A stretch of 64,000 nucleotides of DNA from Paracoccaceae bacterium (GTDB lineage: Bacteria; Pseudomonadota; Alphaproteobacteria; Rhodobacterales; Rhodobacteraceae), in contig JAHEJA010000005.1 of assembly GCA_024639125.1 (NCBI GenBank), forward strand, positions 1 through 64,000. The letters are read 5' to 3'. Positions 8,519 to 15,853 of the stretch are shown here, in pieces. Under the pieces are notes generated by a model. That model was not told the DNA's origin. It was given only the letters and a program-made list of their open reading frames with translations, and searched no databases. Position numbers and translations under genes: made by a program. Within the stretch, counting starts at the first letter, position 1, and each line of letters starts with the position of its first letter.

Positions 8519-9517
8519 TCAGTGAGAAACAGGAGCAACTTCGCGGCGACCGGGTTCATCCCGGAAATCTGCGATGGCTTCAAAGAAATAGCTGATGAAT
8601 TGGATGATCATTGTAATTGCAAATAGTCCGATAAACACGGCCATTTGATATTTTATGAACATGCCAGCGGATCCTGACTGCGAAATTTCAAACGATACAA
8701 CGGGGGCATTGATCATTGATTGGCGTCCAGACATTCCAACAAGAAGGATTGCCCAACATGTGACAGACCCAAGCATCAAAGACCCAACAGCATTTACAAA
8801 GCCTTTGGTCTTTTGCGTGAAGCCTGCATATAGAATGTCAACGCGCACGTGGCCTTCATCAAACAAGGTATAGGCCGAGGCAAACAGGAACAGTGCTGCA
8901 TACCAATAGCGCACCAAATCGCCCATGAACGCTTGTTCGTAAGAGAAAACAAACCGGGTTACCACGATTAAAAGCTCGGCGGCCACAATCAAAAGAGCCA
9001 GCCAGGTGAACCCAAGTGTGCGCGAAAATAGAGCAACGATGAACCCAAGCGCGACAAGGGGGATATGCACATAGGGTGCCACAAACGCGGCGCGACCGAA
9101 TTGGCGAGCAGCGTCATCTGACATGAACAAAGACAACATGTTTTCGACACGCATCAAAGCAATCCCCGCATCAGCGAGACCCACAAAAAACACGCTAAAG
9201 AACAGCGCGCGAATCAAGTAGCAATTGAATTTGTGGATGGTTGCGGCATCATATCGCAACGATGTTGTTTTCGATCTTTGGACGTATAAAAACGCAATGA
9301 GTAGACCAATAAAGTAAACCCCGACTGTCACACTTGAAAGCGTGCCGCCTTGGCCTGATATTATATCGGACACGTTTGGCATCCCATATCCAACATTCAG
9401 AAAATTGTTGATTATATATCCTGCCAAAATGGCAAGCATACCCCATCCAACAAAGCGTACAACTGGTGCAGGTGTACCTTTTTTTGGAACGGCATGAGCT
9501 GCATGTGCTTCAGCCAT
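8519..9517 (-). CDS. dctQ: TRAP transporter small permease (DctQ) with extra N-terminal helices
   Basis: Small membrane subunit that pairs with DctM. The DctQ signature ASAYTLFDEGHVRVDILYAG lies in the C-terminal half. By eye there are about eight transmembrane helices, roughly at residues 20-42, 60-84, 100-125, 150-170, 173-195, 205-230, 245-268 and 280-310. Classical DctQ has four helices and 160-220 residues, so the N-terminal half here is an extension. The start has AGGGGGAATAC immediately upstream. Only 8 bases separate it from dctM, and a terminator-like hairpin separates it from the binding-protein gene dctP. Confidence 0.88.
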   Translation of the reverse strand: MAEAHAAHAVPKKGTPAPVVRFVGWGMLAILAGYIINNFLNVGYGMPNVSDIISGQGGTLSSVTVGVYFIGLLIAFLYVQRSKTTSLRYDAATIHKFNCYLIRALFFSVFFVGLADAGIALMRVENMLSLFMSDDAARQFGRAAFVAPYVHIPLVALGFIVALFSRTLGFTWLALLIVAAELLIVVTRFVFSYEQAFMGDLVRYWYAALFLFASAYTLFDEGHVRVDILYAGFTQKTKGFVNAVGSLMLGSVTCWAILLVGMSGRQSMINAPVVSFEISQSGSAGMFIKYQMAVFIGLFAITMIIQFISYFFEAIADFRDEPGRREVAPVSH

Positions 9518-9580
9518 GTATTCCCCCTGAGTAACATAAATCCATGAGATTGGATCAAAAAAGGATGATGCGAATTATCA

Positions 9581-9612
9581 AAAAACGGGGCCCACAAAGG
9601 AGGCCCCGTTCT
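9581..9612 (-). terminator. Intra-operon terminator or attenuator between dctP and dctQ
   Basis: AACGGGGCC at 9584 pairs with GGCCCCGTT at 9602, with a 9-base loop. On the minus strand the stem is followed by a T-rich run (GTTTTTTGAT). It follows dctP directly, which suits partial termination giving more binding protein than permease. Confidence 0.8.
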
Positions 9613-9632
9613 TGTTTCCGACGTCTATGACC

Positions 9633-10721
9633 TTAGCCAAGACCCAAGATACGGTTACGTTGGTTGATAAACGTCCCTTCAAGGGATGCAATTGTACCAC
9701 CGATTTCACGTAGCTTCGCTTGGAATTGATCATCGATTTTTGCAGCCATAGCTGAGTGAGCGCGTGTCTCTTCAAAGACTTCTTCTGCGCCTTCGGCAAA
9801 GGCATCCCAGATTTCGTCACTGAATTCACGAACTTGTACACCTTGCTCGTTGATGAGCTTTTGCATGTACTCGCCGTTTTTCGCCATGCCTTCGCTGTGC
9901 GAGTTTGCGTGCTCTTCATAGGCCGCCGCTGTGATAACTTCGCGCTCCCAATCAGATAGGCTTCCCCACCAAGATGCGTTTAGACCTAGTGCAAGTCCGC
10001 CACCTGGTTCGTGCATGCCGCCAGTATAGTAGTACTTGGATGCTTCGTAGAACTTCATGAAGTAGTCGTTGTAAGGACCAACCCACTCAGTCGCTTCGAT
10101 CGCGCCAGACACGAGGTTTTCGTAAATCTGACCACCAGGAAGTGAAACAGCAGAGGCACCCATTTTTGTAAGAACCTGACCACCAAGGCCCGGCATACGC
10201 ATTTTTAGACCTTTAAAATCGTCTGGGCTTTCCATTTCTTTGTTGAACCAACCACCGGCTTGTGTGCCTGTTGAGCCAACTGGTAGCTTTTTCAAGCCGA
10301 ATTCGCCGGATAGTTCATCCCAAAGCTCTTGGCCGCCTGCGTATTTAACCCAAGCATCCCATTCTTGTGTGGACATGCCAAATGGGACGGATGTGAAATA
10401 CGCGAAACCTGGGTGCTTACCAGTCCAGTAGTAATCAGCACCAATGTACGCATTCGCGTTACCAGAGGATACTTCGTCAAATGAGTCAAACGCACCAACG
10501 CGCTCGCCTGCGGCAAAGTATTCAGTTTGGATCGCGCCATTTGACAAAACGTTTACACGCTCAGCGAAACGCTGTGCTGATGTTCCCAAGCCTGGAAAGT
10601 CACGTGGCCATGTGGACACGATTGTCATTGTGCGTGTGCCTTGCGCAACCGCTGGGGCCGCTAGTGTTGTTACACCAGCACCTGCAAGCGCAGCACCTTT
10701 TAAAAACTTACGTCGTTCCAT
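9633..10721 (-). CDS. dctP: TRAP transporter periplasmic substrate-binding protein (DctP)
   Basis: Periplasmic receptor of the TRAP system. The N-terminus MERRKFLKGAALAGAG ending near APAVAQG is a twin-arginine signal peptide (RRKFLK) with an AxA-type cleavage site around residue 26. The body matches the DctP family of the mannitol/chloroaromatic or alpha-keto-acid type: STWPRDFPGLGTSAQRFAERV, MRMPGLGGQVLTKMGASAVSLPGGQIY, EWVGPYNDY, and a C-terminal helical region. At 362 residues it has the family length. The ribosome binding site GAGGAG is clear. It is the first gene of the operon and is followed by an attenuating hairpin. The substrate cannot be read from sequence; an organic acid or polyol is likely from the family. 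Confidence 0.92.
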   Translation of the reverse strand: MERRKFLKGAALAGAGVTTLAAPAVAQGTRTMTIVSTWPRDFPGLGTSAQRFAERVNVLSNGAIQTEYFAAGERVGAFDSFDEVSSGNANAYIGADYYWTGKHPGFAYFTSVPFGMSTQEWDAWVKYAGGQELWDELSGEFGLKKLPVGSTGTQAGGWFNKEMESPDDFKGLKMRMPGLGGQVLTKMGASAVSLPGGQIYENLVSGAIEATEWVGPYNDYFMKFYEASKYYYTGGMHEPGGGLALGLNASWWGSLSDWEREVITAAAYEEHANSHSEGMAKNGEYMQKLINEQGVQVREFSDEIWDAFAEGAEEVFEETRAHSAMAAKIDDQFQAKLREIGGTIASLEGTFINQRNRILGLG

Positions 10722-10773
10722 GCAATAAACTCCTCACTGTTGCATTCTTTTGTACGCTTTTATGATTAAGCTT

Positions 10774-10792
10774 TGGTAAGGTTACCTTACCA
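10774..10792. promoter_or_regulatory. Perfect 19-bp palindrome upstream of the TRAP operon (candidate GntR-type operator)
   Basis: TGGTAAGGTTACCTTACCA is a perfect 9+1+9 inverted repeat about 53 bases upstream of the dctP start. The outer TGGT...ACCA matches the core of operators bound by FadR-subfamily GntR regulators. No GntR gene is adjacent, so the regulator would act from elsewhere. Related half-sites occur at 38170-38196 and 62663-62697. Confidence 0.6.
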
Positions 10793-10955
10793 GTCGTAAT
10801 CGCGCAACTTATAAAGAGAGCTTATGTCATCTAAATCATTTGGCAAGGTCTCTGCGCAATAAAACCACGGACAATAGGGGTTTACTGGCGGGAAATATCA
10901 ATATGCTTATTGAAAAAAGCAATGATATTGCGTTGGCACTTGATTTTTTATTGTC

Positions 10956-11711
10956 TTAGTCGAATGTTTGAACTTGGATATTACAAGACAAAAGATGCGC
11001 TTTTATAGCTTTTGCTAAGGATACTGCACCTGCGGTATCACCGTGAAGGCAAACAGTATCAATTTGGGTTTCGATGCGTTTTCCCGTGGCTGTAATGATC
11101 GCACTTTCTTTGATCATTTGGGAAATGCGCGGCCCGGCCAAGTCTGCGTCATGTATGACGGCCCCATCGATTTTTCGATCTACCAAAGTGGCATCGTCAT
11201 TATAAGCACGATCCGCAAAAATCTCTCCGACCCATGCGCATTTTAGCTCTTGAACTGCGTCCATTTGGGCAGTCGCAGAGAGCACCATAATGCGCGCGTT
11301 GGGTGCAACGGACAAAGCCGCCTCATAACACGCCAGCGCCATCTCTTTGTTTTCGGACGTCATATTCGACAAAGCGCCATGCAGTTTGATGTGCCTAACT
11401 TGGCTGCCGATGGCTGTTGCCATGGCTTGGGCCGCGCCGATTTGATACCGGATTTGGTTTTGTAACGTGTCCCAAGCAATCGGAAGCCGGCGGCGTCCAA
11501 ATCCCTGAAGATCGTCAAAGCCGGGATGCGCACCAATACCAACCCTGTTCGAGGCGGCCAGTTTCATCGTGCGCGCCATTACATCAGGGTCGCCCGCATG
11601 AAACCCACAGGCCACATTTGCCGACGTCACGATATCCAGTAGCGCGCTGTCATCGCCCATGGCCCATGGCCCAAACCCTTCGCCCATATCGGCATTTAGA
11701 TCGATCCGCAT
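10956..11711 (-). CDS. pxpA: 5-oxoprolinase subunit A (LamB/YcsF family)
   Basis: LamB/YcsF family protein, subunit A of the PxpABC ATP-dependent 5-oxoprolinase that converts 5-oxo-L-proline to glutamate in the cytoplasm. The diagnostic N-terminus DLNADMGEGFGPW and NVACGFHAGDP are present, with GIGAHPGFDDLQGFGRR and VCLHGDTAGAV further on. At 251 residues it has the family length. AAGGGA precedes the ATG. It starts 10 bases after a TetR regulator on the same strand, so the two are probably co-transcribed. The usual partners pxpB and pxpC are not beside it, so complex formation would need genes outside the window. Confidence 0.92.
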   Translation of the reverse strand: MRIDLNADMGEGFGPWAMGDDSALLDIVTSANVACGFHAGDPDVMARTMKLAASNRVGIGAHPGFDDLQGFGRRRLPIAWDTLQNQIRYQIGAAQAMATAIGSQVRHIKLHGALSNMTSENKEMALACYEAALSVAPNARIMVLSATAQMDAVQELKCAWVGEIFADRAYNDDATLVDRKIDGAVIHDADLAGPRISQMIKESAIITATGKRIETQIDTVCLHGDTAGAVSLAKAIKAHLLSCNIQVQTFD

Positions 11712-11721
11712 ATCGTTTCCC

Positions 11722-12339
11722 TTAGATTTTCAATTGTGTAACAGTGTTCAAGAACATTGAACTAAACCCAAGTCCAAAGGTCAGCCCATGTGTATCAGGT
11801 GGCAAGCTATTTTGCGCAAACGCACTTGGTTTAATGAAATTGGCAGCCCCCAAAGTGGCCACATGAAAGGCCCAGACCGTTTGAGACGCTTGGGTATCAT
11901 CCAAATTTAGGGTTTGAGCAAAAACTTGGGCTAGTTTTTCCAACCCTTGGGATTGGCTGCGTTTGAATTCCACAAAGGTTTCTATCGGTATATTGTGCTG
12001 GATGCGGTTTTGCGCGTCGCACATCAGCGGAACGAGCAAGGGATCGCGTTCTAGGCTGGCGCAATAGGCGCGGCAAAAATTGTCATAGGTATCACAGCCT
12101 GCAACATCTTGGGGCAGGGCATTCAACCAATTCCAAAACACGGAAAGATAAAGAGCAGCCATGATTTCTTCGCGCGTTTTAAAATAAAGATAAAGCGTCC
12201 CTTTGGCCACATTACACGCGCTGGCCAGTTTATTCATCGAAAGCGCGTCTAACCCATTGTCGCGTAGCAATTGGGTTGCTGTTTCCAAGATGTGTTCGCC
12301 CTTGGCGATCTTTTGTTCAGGGGAATCAGGTTTAAACAT
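11722..12339 (-). CDS. TetR/AcrR family transcriptional regulator
   Basis: A 205-residue one-component regulator. The N-terminal TetR helix-turn-helix spans about residues 15-60 (ILETATQLLRDNGLDALSMN, then NVAKGTLYLYFKTREEI). The C-terminal ligand-binding half is variable and cannot be assigned. AGGAGG lies just upstream of the start. It is divergent from the racemase/nitroreductase operon, and an imperfect palindrome in the shared promoter region is a plausible operator, so it may repress both itself with pxpA and the divergent operon. Confidence 0.9.
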   Translation of the reverse strand: MFKPDSPEQKIAKGEHILETATQLLRDNGLDALSMNKLASACNVAKGTLYLYFKTREEIMAALYLSVFWNWLNALPQDVAGCDTYDNFCRAYCASLERDPLLVPLMCDAQNRIQHNIPIETFVEFKRSQSQGLEKLAQVFAQTLNLDDTQASQTVWAFHVATLGAANFIKPSAFAQNSLPPDTHGLTFGLGFSSMFLNTVTQLKI

Positions 12340-12371
12340 ATGCGCCTCCTTCCGTCCAACCTAGCGTTAAA

Positions 12372-12386
12372 ATGAACGGCGGTCAT
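12372..12386. promoter_or_regulatory. Candidate TetR operator in the divergent promoter region
   Basis: ATGAACGGCGGTCAT is an imperfect palindrome (12 of 15 positions symmetric) about 33 bases upstream of the tetR start and 86 bases upstream of the racemase start. It resembles TGACCGNCGGTCA-like operators used by many TetR proteins. Confidence 0.4.
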
Positions 12387-12471
12387 CAATGATTACGCGG
12401 CGAAATTGTTTTTCGTGGTTGTTGTCTGGACCAAAGCAAGAGTAGCCTTTGTAAAAACAACGAGACAGGCC

Positions 12472-13569
12472 ATGCTAAACGGTATCCGCATTATTGAATT
12501 CGAAGCCCTCGGCCCAGCGCCATTTGCATCAATGATGCTGGCAGAGCTTGGGGCCGAAGTGATCACAATTCATCGCGCCAACGCCGCAACGACACCTGCT
12601 AAATCGGATGCCTCTTTGTTGGACACGGCAAAGAAATCGATCGTTCTGGATTTGAAATCAACGGCGGATGTGGCCCTTGCCAAAGCGCTTGTTCAGTCGT
12701 CGGATGCGTTGATCGAAGGCATGCGGCCCGGTGTTATGGAACGGCTTGGACTTGGTCCATCTGACATCCATGCGATCGCACCCAAGGTTATTTACGGGCG
12801 CATGACCGGGTGGGGTCAATCGGGACCACGTGCATTACAAGCGGGTCATGATTTAAATTATATCTCGCTGTCAGGTGCGGCATGGTATGCCTCTAATCCA
12901 ACTGAAGCACCTTTTACGCCACCGACTTTGGTTGGCGACATAGGCGGCGGGGCATTGTATTTGGTTATTGGTGTGCTTGCGGGTATTTTAAACGCGCGCG
13001 AAACGGGCAAAGGGTGCGTTGTTGATGCGGCAATCGTGGATGGATCTGCGCATATGATGAACCTGTTGATGTCGCTAAATGCGCTGGGCGGTTTGTCCGA
13101 AACCCGTGGGCAAAGCATGCTTGATGGCCCGCACTGGAGCCGCACATATGCGTGTGCTGATGGGAAATTTATGTCAGTTCAATGCCTTGAGCCCAAGTTT
13201 TATCAAGAATTCTTGACCTGTCTAAAGCTAGAGCATGACCCCAAATTTGCACAGCAGTTTAATGCCAAGGAATGGCCGGTTCTAACAGCACGGCTTGCGG
13301 GGGTATTTGCAACCGAATCGCAATCTTATTGGACGTCGGTCTTTGCGGGAACTGATGCCTGCGTTGCACCTGTGCTTTCGCCGCAGCAAGCGCAGTCTGA
13401 TCCACATATCGCAGACCGGCACATTTGGCATGACCAAGGTGGACATTTGCGTGCAGCGCTTGCGCCAAGGTTTTCAAATTGGACGCCGCATGGCGCCGGT
13501 GTTATCCCCGAAAAAGACGCGCATCGCGATGAAATTATCCAAGACTTGCACACAAAAGGGTTGCTGTGA
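12472..13569 (+). CDS. CaiB/BaiF CoA-transferase family protein, alpha-methylacyl-CoA racemase-like
   Basis: A family III CoA-transferase-fold protein whose motifs fit alpha-methylacyl-CoA racemase rather than a true transferase. Starting from MLNGIRIIEFEALGP, the catalytic pair of the mycobacterial enzyme is matched in position: His126 in AGHDLNYISLSG and Asp156 in VGDIGGGALY, with Glu240 in SVQCLEPKFY. The racemase signature GRMTGWGQSGP is also present. It would epimerise 2-methylacyl-CoA thioesters in branched-chain or sterol side-chain degradation. A longer in-frame start adds 22 unlikely residues, but the ribosome binding site for the chosen ATG is weak. The stop overlaps the nitroreductase start by one base, indicating an operon. 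Confidence 0.85.
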   Translation: MLNGIRIIEFEALGPAPFASMMLAELGAEVITIHRANAATTPAKSDASLLDTAKKSIVLDLKSTADVALAKALVQSSDALIEGMRPGVMERLGLGPSDIHAIAPKVIYGRMTGWGQSGPRALQAGHDLNYISLSGAAWYASNPTEAPFTPPTLVGDIGGGALYLVIGVLAGILNARETGKGCVVDAAIVDGSAHMMNLLMSLNALGGLSETRGQSMLDGPHWSRTYACADGKFMSVQCLEPKFYQEFLTCLKLEHDPKFAQQFNAKEWPVLTARLAGVFATESQSYWTSVFAGTDACVAPVLSPQQAQSDPHIADRHIWHDQGGHLRAALAPRFSNWTPHGAGVIPEKDAHRDEIIQDLHTKGLL

Positions 13570-14243
13570 TGGAACATAATGAAATGGACACGCTAGAGGC
13601 ATTGCTTGTGGCGCGGCATTCGTGCCGTGCGTTTTTGCCCGAACACATACCGCAGGCCACCATTGAACGCATTTTGAGCGCGGCACAGCGTGTTCCGTCC
13701 TGGTGTAATTCGCAACCTTGGAAAGTGACCATTGCCACCGGTGAGGTTGTCACCGAGCTGTCTGCGCGGTTGTTTGCTGCGCGAATGCAAGGGATGGAGG
13801 AACCCGATGTGGCCTTTCCTGAAACCTATAAAAATGAATATAAAGTCAGGCGATCCGTGTGTGGGTGGCAATTGTACAATGCAGTTGGCATCGCCAAAGG
13901 TGATCGCGAAGCATCAATGGCGCAAATGATGGAGAATTATAAATTCTTTGGCGCACCTCATGTTGCGATTATTCATTCGCCTTCGGAATTAGGGGCATAT
14001 GGTGCGCTTGATTGTGGTGCGTTTATAACGGGATTTACATTGGCCGCTCTGGCCATGGGCATAGCAACGATCCCGCAAGCAGCCATTGCTGGGCGTGGAC
14101 CTGTTGTGCGCGATTTCTTTGATATACCCAAAGATCGTGATATTTTATGTGCGATTTCTTTTGGGTATTCAAACACAGACCATCCCGCAAACCAGTTTAG
14201 AACAGAGCGTGCGGGACTATCCGAATTTGTGGACTGGGCTTAG
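13569..14243 (+). CDS. Nitroreductase family protein
   Basis: A 224-residue FMN-dependent oxidoreductase of the nitroreductase fold. LLVARHSCRAFLPEHIP is the N-terminal FMN-phosphate-binding motif (usually RRSxRxF). VPSWCNSQPWKVTIATG and a C-terminal GYSNTDHPANQFRTER complete the fold. The physiological substrate cannot be inferred. The ATG overlaps the racemase stop by one base, and an alternative GTG lies 3 bases upstream. Its 3' end overlaps the convergent RidA gene by four bases. Confidence 0.9.
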   Translation: MEHNEMDTLEALLVARHSCRAFLPEHIPQATIERILSAAQRVPSWCNSQPWKVTIATGEVVTELSARLFAARMQGMEEPDVAFPETYKNEYKVRRSVCGWQLYNAVGIAKGDREASMAQMMENYKFFGAPHVAIIHSPSELGAYGALDCGAFITGFTLAALAMGIATIPQAAIAGRGPVVRDFFDIPKDRDILCAISFGYSNTDHPANQFRTERAGLSEFVDWA

Positions 14244-14590
14244 GCTTTGGCCGCAATCACAATAATTTCCACCAAGTGATCCGGCGTCGCAAGCGCAGAT
14301 TCGCCCGTTGCACGCGCAGGGGCACAGCCTTCTGGAACCCAAGCGTCCCAAACAGCATTCATTTCCGCAAAGCCCGCCATGTCCTTGAGCCAGATTGTCG
14401 TGCTTAGGATTTTGGTTTTGTCCGAACCGCATTGTTCAAGAAGTGCGTCAACCTTGTCCAAGCAGCTTTGTGTTTGCGCGCTCACCGAGGTGCCCGGTTC
14501 ACCGACTTGACCCGCAAGATAAATGGTGTCGCCATGCACAACCGCTTGGCTCATGCGCTGACCTGTTGCAATCCGTGTAATCGAAGACAT
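14240..14590 (-). CDS. RidA family protein
   Basis: A small trimeric YjgF/YER057c/UK114-fold protein of 116 residues. RidA enzymes hydrolyse reactive enamine/imine intermediates released by PLP enzymes. The arginine used for catalysis in active members is present in CAPARATGESALA, and AGQVGEPG and KILSTTIWLKDM match the fold. The start at 14590 has AAAGGAAA eight bases upstream, whereas a longer frame adds 14 odd residues. The exact Rid subgroup cannot be set by eye. It is convergent with the nitroreductase, overlapping by four bases. Confidence 0.9.
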   Translation of the reverse strand: MSSITRIATGQRMSQAVVHGDTIYLAGQVGEPGTSVSAQTQSCLDKVDALLEQCGSDKTKILSTTIWLKDMAGFAEMNAVWDAWVPEGCAPARATGESALATPDHLVEIIVIAAKA

Positions 14591-14655
14591 AGTGATATTT
14601 CCTTTTGATTTGCTGTGATGTCTAAAGCGCACCGCAGTGTGTTTGACAATAGAAA

Positions 14656-15351
14656 TTAGTTAAATGTGATCGGCTTTAGGACATCGGGTTCAATCACGTT
14701 CACATCCGGAAGGGCGTCGATAAGAACCTGAGCATTTTGTTCTAGCAAGGGAAACGTGCGGTAATGGCAGGGGATCACAGTTTTGAAATTGAAAAAGCGT
14801 TTCGCGGCATAGGCTGCGCGCTTCATATCCATTGTAAAGTGTCCACCGGCTGCAAGAATCCCGATGTCTGGAGCATGAAGATCGTTAAAGATTTCCATAT
14901 CCGCCATCACATCTGTGTCTCCGGATAGGTAAATGGTGCGATTTTCGCCTGAAATCATAAAGCCGCATTCAGATCCCCCGTGCAGCAGCTGATCATCTGC
15001 GCCAATGGTGCTAGAGTGAACAGCGTGCACCATTGTCACATGCACACCATTCAAATCCACTGTTCCGCCTTTGTTAAAGCCGATTCCAGTGATTCCTTGG
15101 GTTCGTTCCCATAGGCCCACCAAGTCATATTGGCCCACAATCGGTATATTTTGGGATTTTGCCAATTCAACAGCGTCGCTTGCATGATCGCCATGGGCGT
15201 GGGTGATCAAAATATGCGTCGCGCCGTGGATTGCCGCGTCTCGATCGGATGTTTTGAGCATTGGGTTGCCCGTCAGCCAAGGGTCCACCAAAAGGGTTTG
15301 CCCTGCGATTTCAATTCGAAACGAGGCGTGTCCGAGCCAAATAATATTCAT
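14656..15351 (-). CDS. Metallo-beta-lactamase-fold metal-dependent hydrolase (UPF0173 type)
   Basis: A 231-residue cytoplasmic hydrolase of the UPF0173/UlaG-like branch. The N-terminus MNIIWLGHASFRIE and LLVDPWLTGNP are typical, and THAHGDHASD supplies the HxHxDH metal site. YLSGDTDVM and the C-terminal IPCHYRTFPLL supply further ligands. The biological substrate of this family is unknown. AAGGACTGCATC precedes the ATG. It lies 65 bases upstream of ridA on the same strand. Confidence 0.9.
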   Translation of the reverse strand: MNIIWLGHASFRIEIAGQTLLVDPWLTGNPMLKTSDRDAAIHGATHILITHAHGDHASDAVELAKSQNIPIVGQYDLVGLWERTQGITGIGFNKGGTVDLNGVHVTMVHAVHSSTIGADDQLLHGGSECGFMISGENRTIYLSGDTDVMADMEIFNDLHAPDIGILAAGGHFTMDMKRAAYAAKRFFNFKTVIPCHYRTFPLLEQNAQVLIDALPDVNVIEPDVLKPITFN

Positions 15352-15440
15352 GATGCAGTCCTTTTGTTTGCTGGCAGCTTAGCTTTTTTGATCTGCTGCG
15401 CGAGAAGTTTTTTACGTTCGGTGGCTTGGTAAGACAGTGT

Positions 15441-15468
15441 TTGTGAGTATTTTTAGCAAAAAGAAAGA
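15441..15468 (+). repeat. Short dispersed intergenic element, copy 2 (degenerate)
   Basis: ttgtgagtatttttagcaaa followed by aagaaaga keeps the AT-rich half of the 5268 element, but the cctccggcggg half is lost. It lies between the UPF0173 gene and gatC, with no gene end facing it. Confidence 0.4.
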
Positions 15469-15565
15469 CAATAGATGTGGTTTTGCTTGAGTTTTATGTG
15501 CAATTGCTTGCAGCCACATGCGCTGGGCGTTAAAGGCATATCCAAGATGACAAACGGAGGCTCCC

Positions 15566-15853
15566 ATGTCGATTGATACCGCGATCGCAGCCAAAGTGGC
15601 CAAATTGGCCCGTATTAAAGTGGATGCAGAAGATCTTCCTGCTTTGGCGCAAGAATTTAACAATATTCTTGGGTTTATTGAGCAGTTGAATGAAGTGGAT
15701 GTTGACGGGGTTGAACCGATGACATCCGTAACGCCGCAAACATTGAAGCGTCGCGCAGATGTTGTCAGCGACGGGGATCAGCAGGCTAAGGTTTTGGCGA
15801 ATGCACCCGATGCGCGAGAAGGCTTTTTTGCAGTTCCAAAGGTGGTTGAATAA
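15566..15853 (+). CDS. gatC: Aspartyl/glutamyl-tRNA amidotransferase subunit C
   Basis: Small 95-residue subunit that holds GatA and GatB together in the amidotransferase converting Glu-tRNA(Gln) and Asp-tRNA(Asn) to the correct amide forms. The N-terminus [20 protein letters not shown], the [22 protein letters not shown] core and the [18 protein letters not shown] tail are diagnostic. A GGAGG ribosome binding site precedes the ATG. The stop overlaps the gatA start (TAATG). gatB is not in the window. Confidence 0.96.
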   Translation: MSIDTAIAAKVAKLARIKVDAEDLPALAQEFNNILGFIEQLNEVDVDGVEPMTSVTPQTLKRRADVVSDGDQQAKVLANAPDAREGFFAVPKVVE

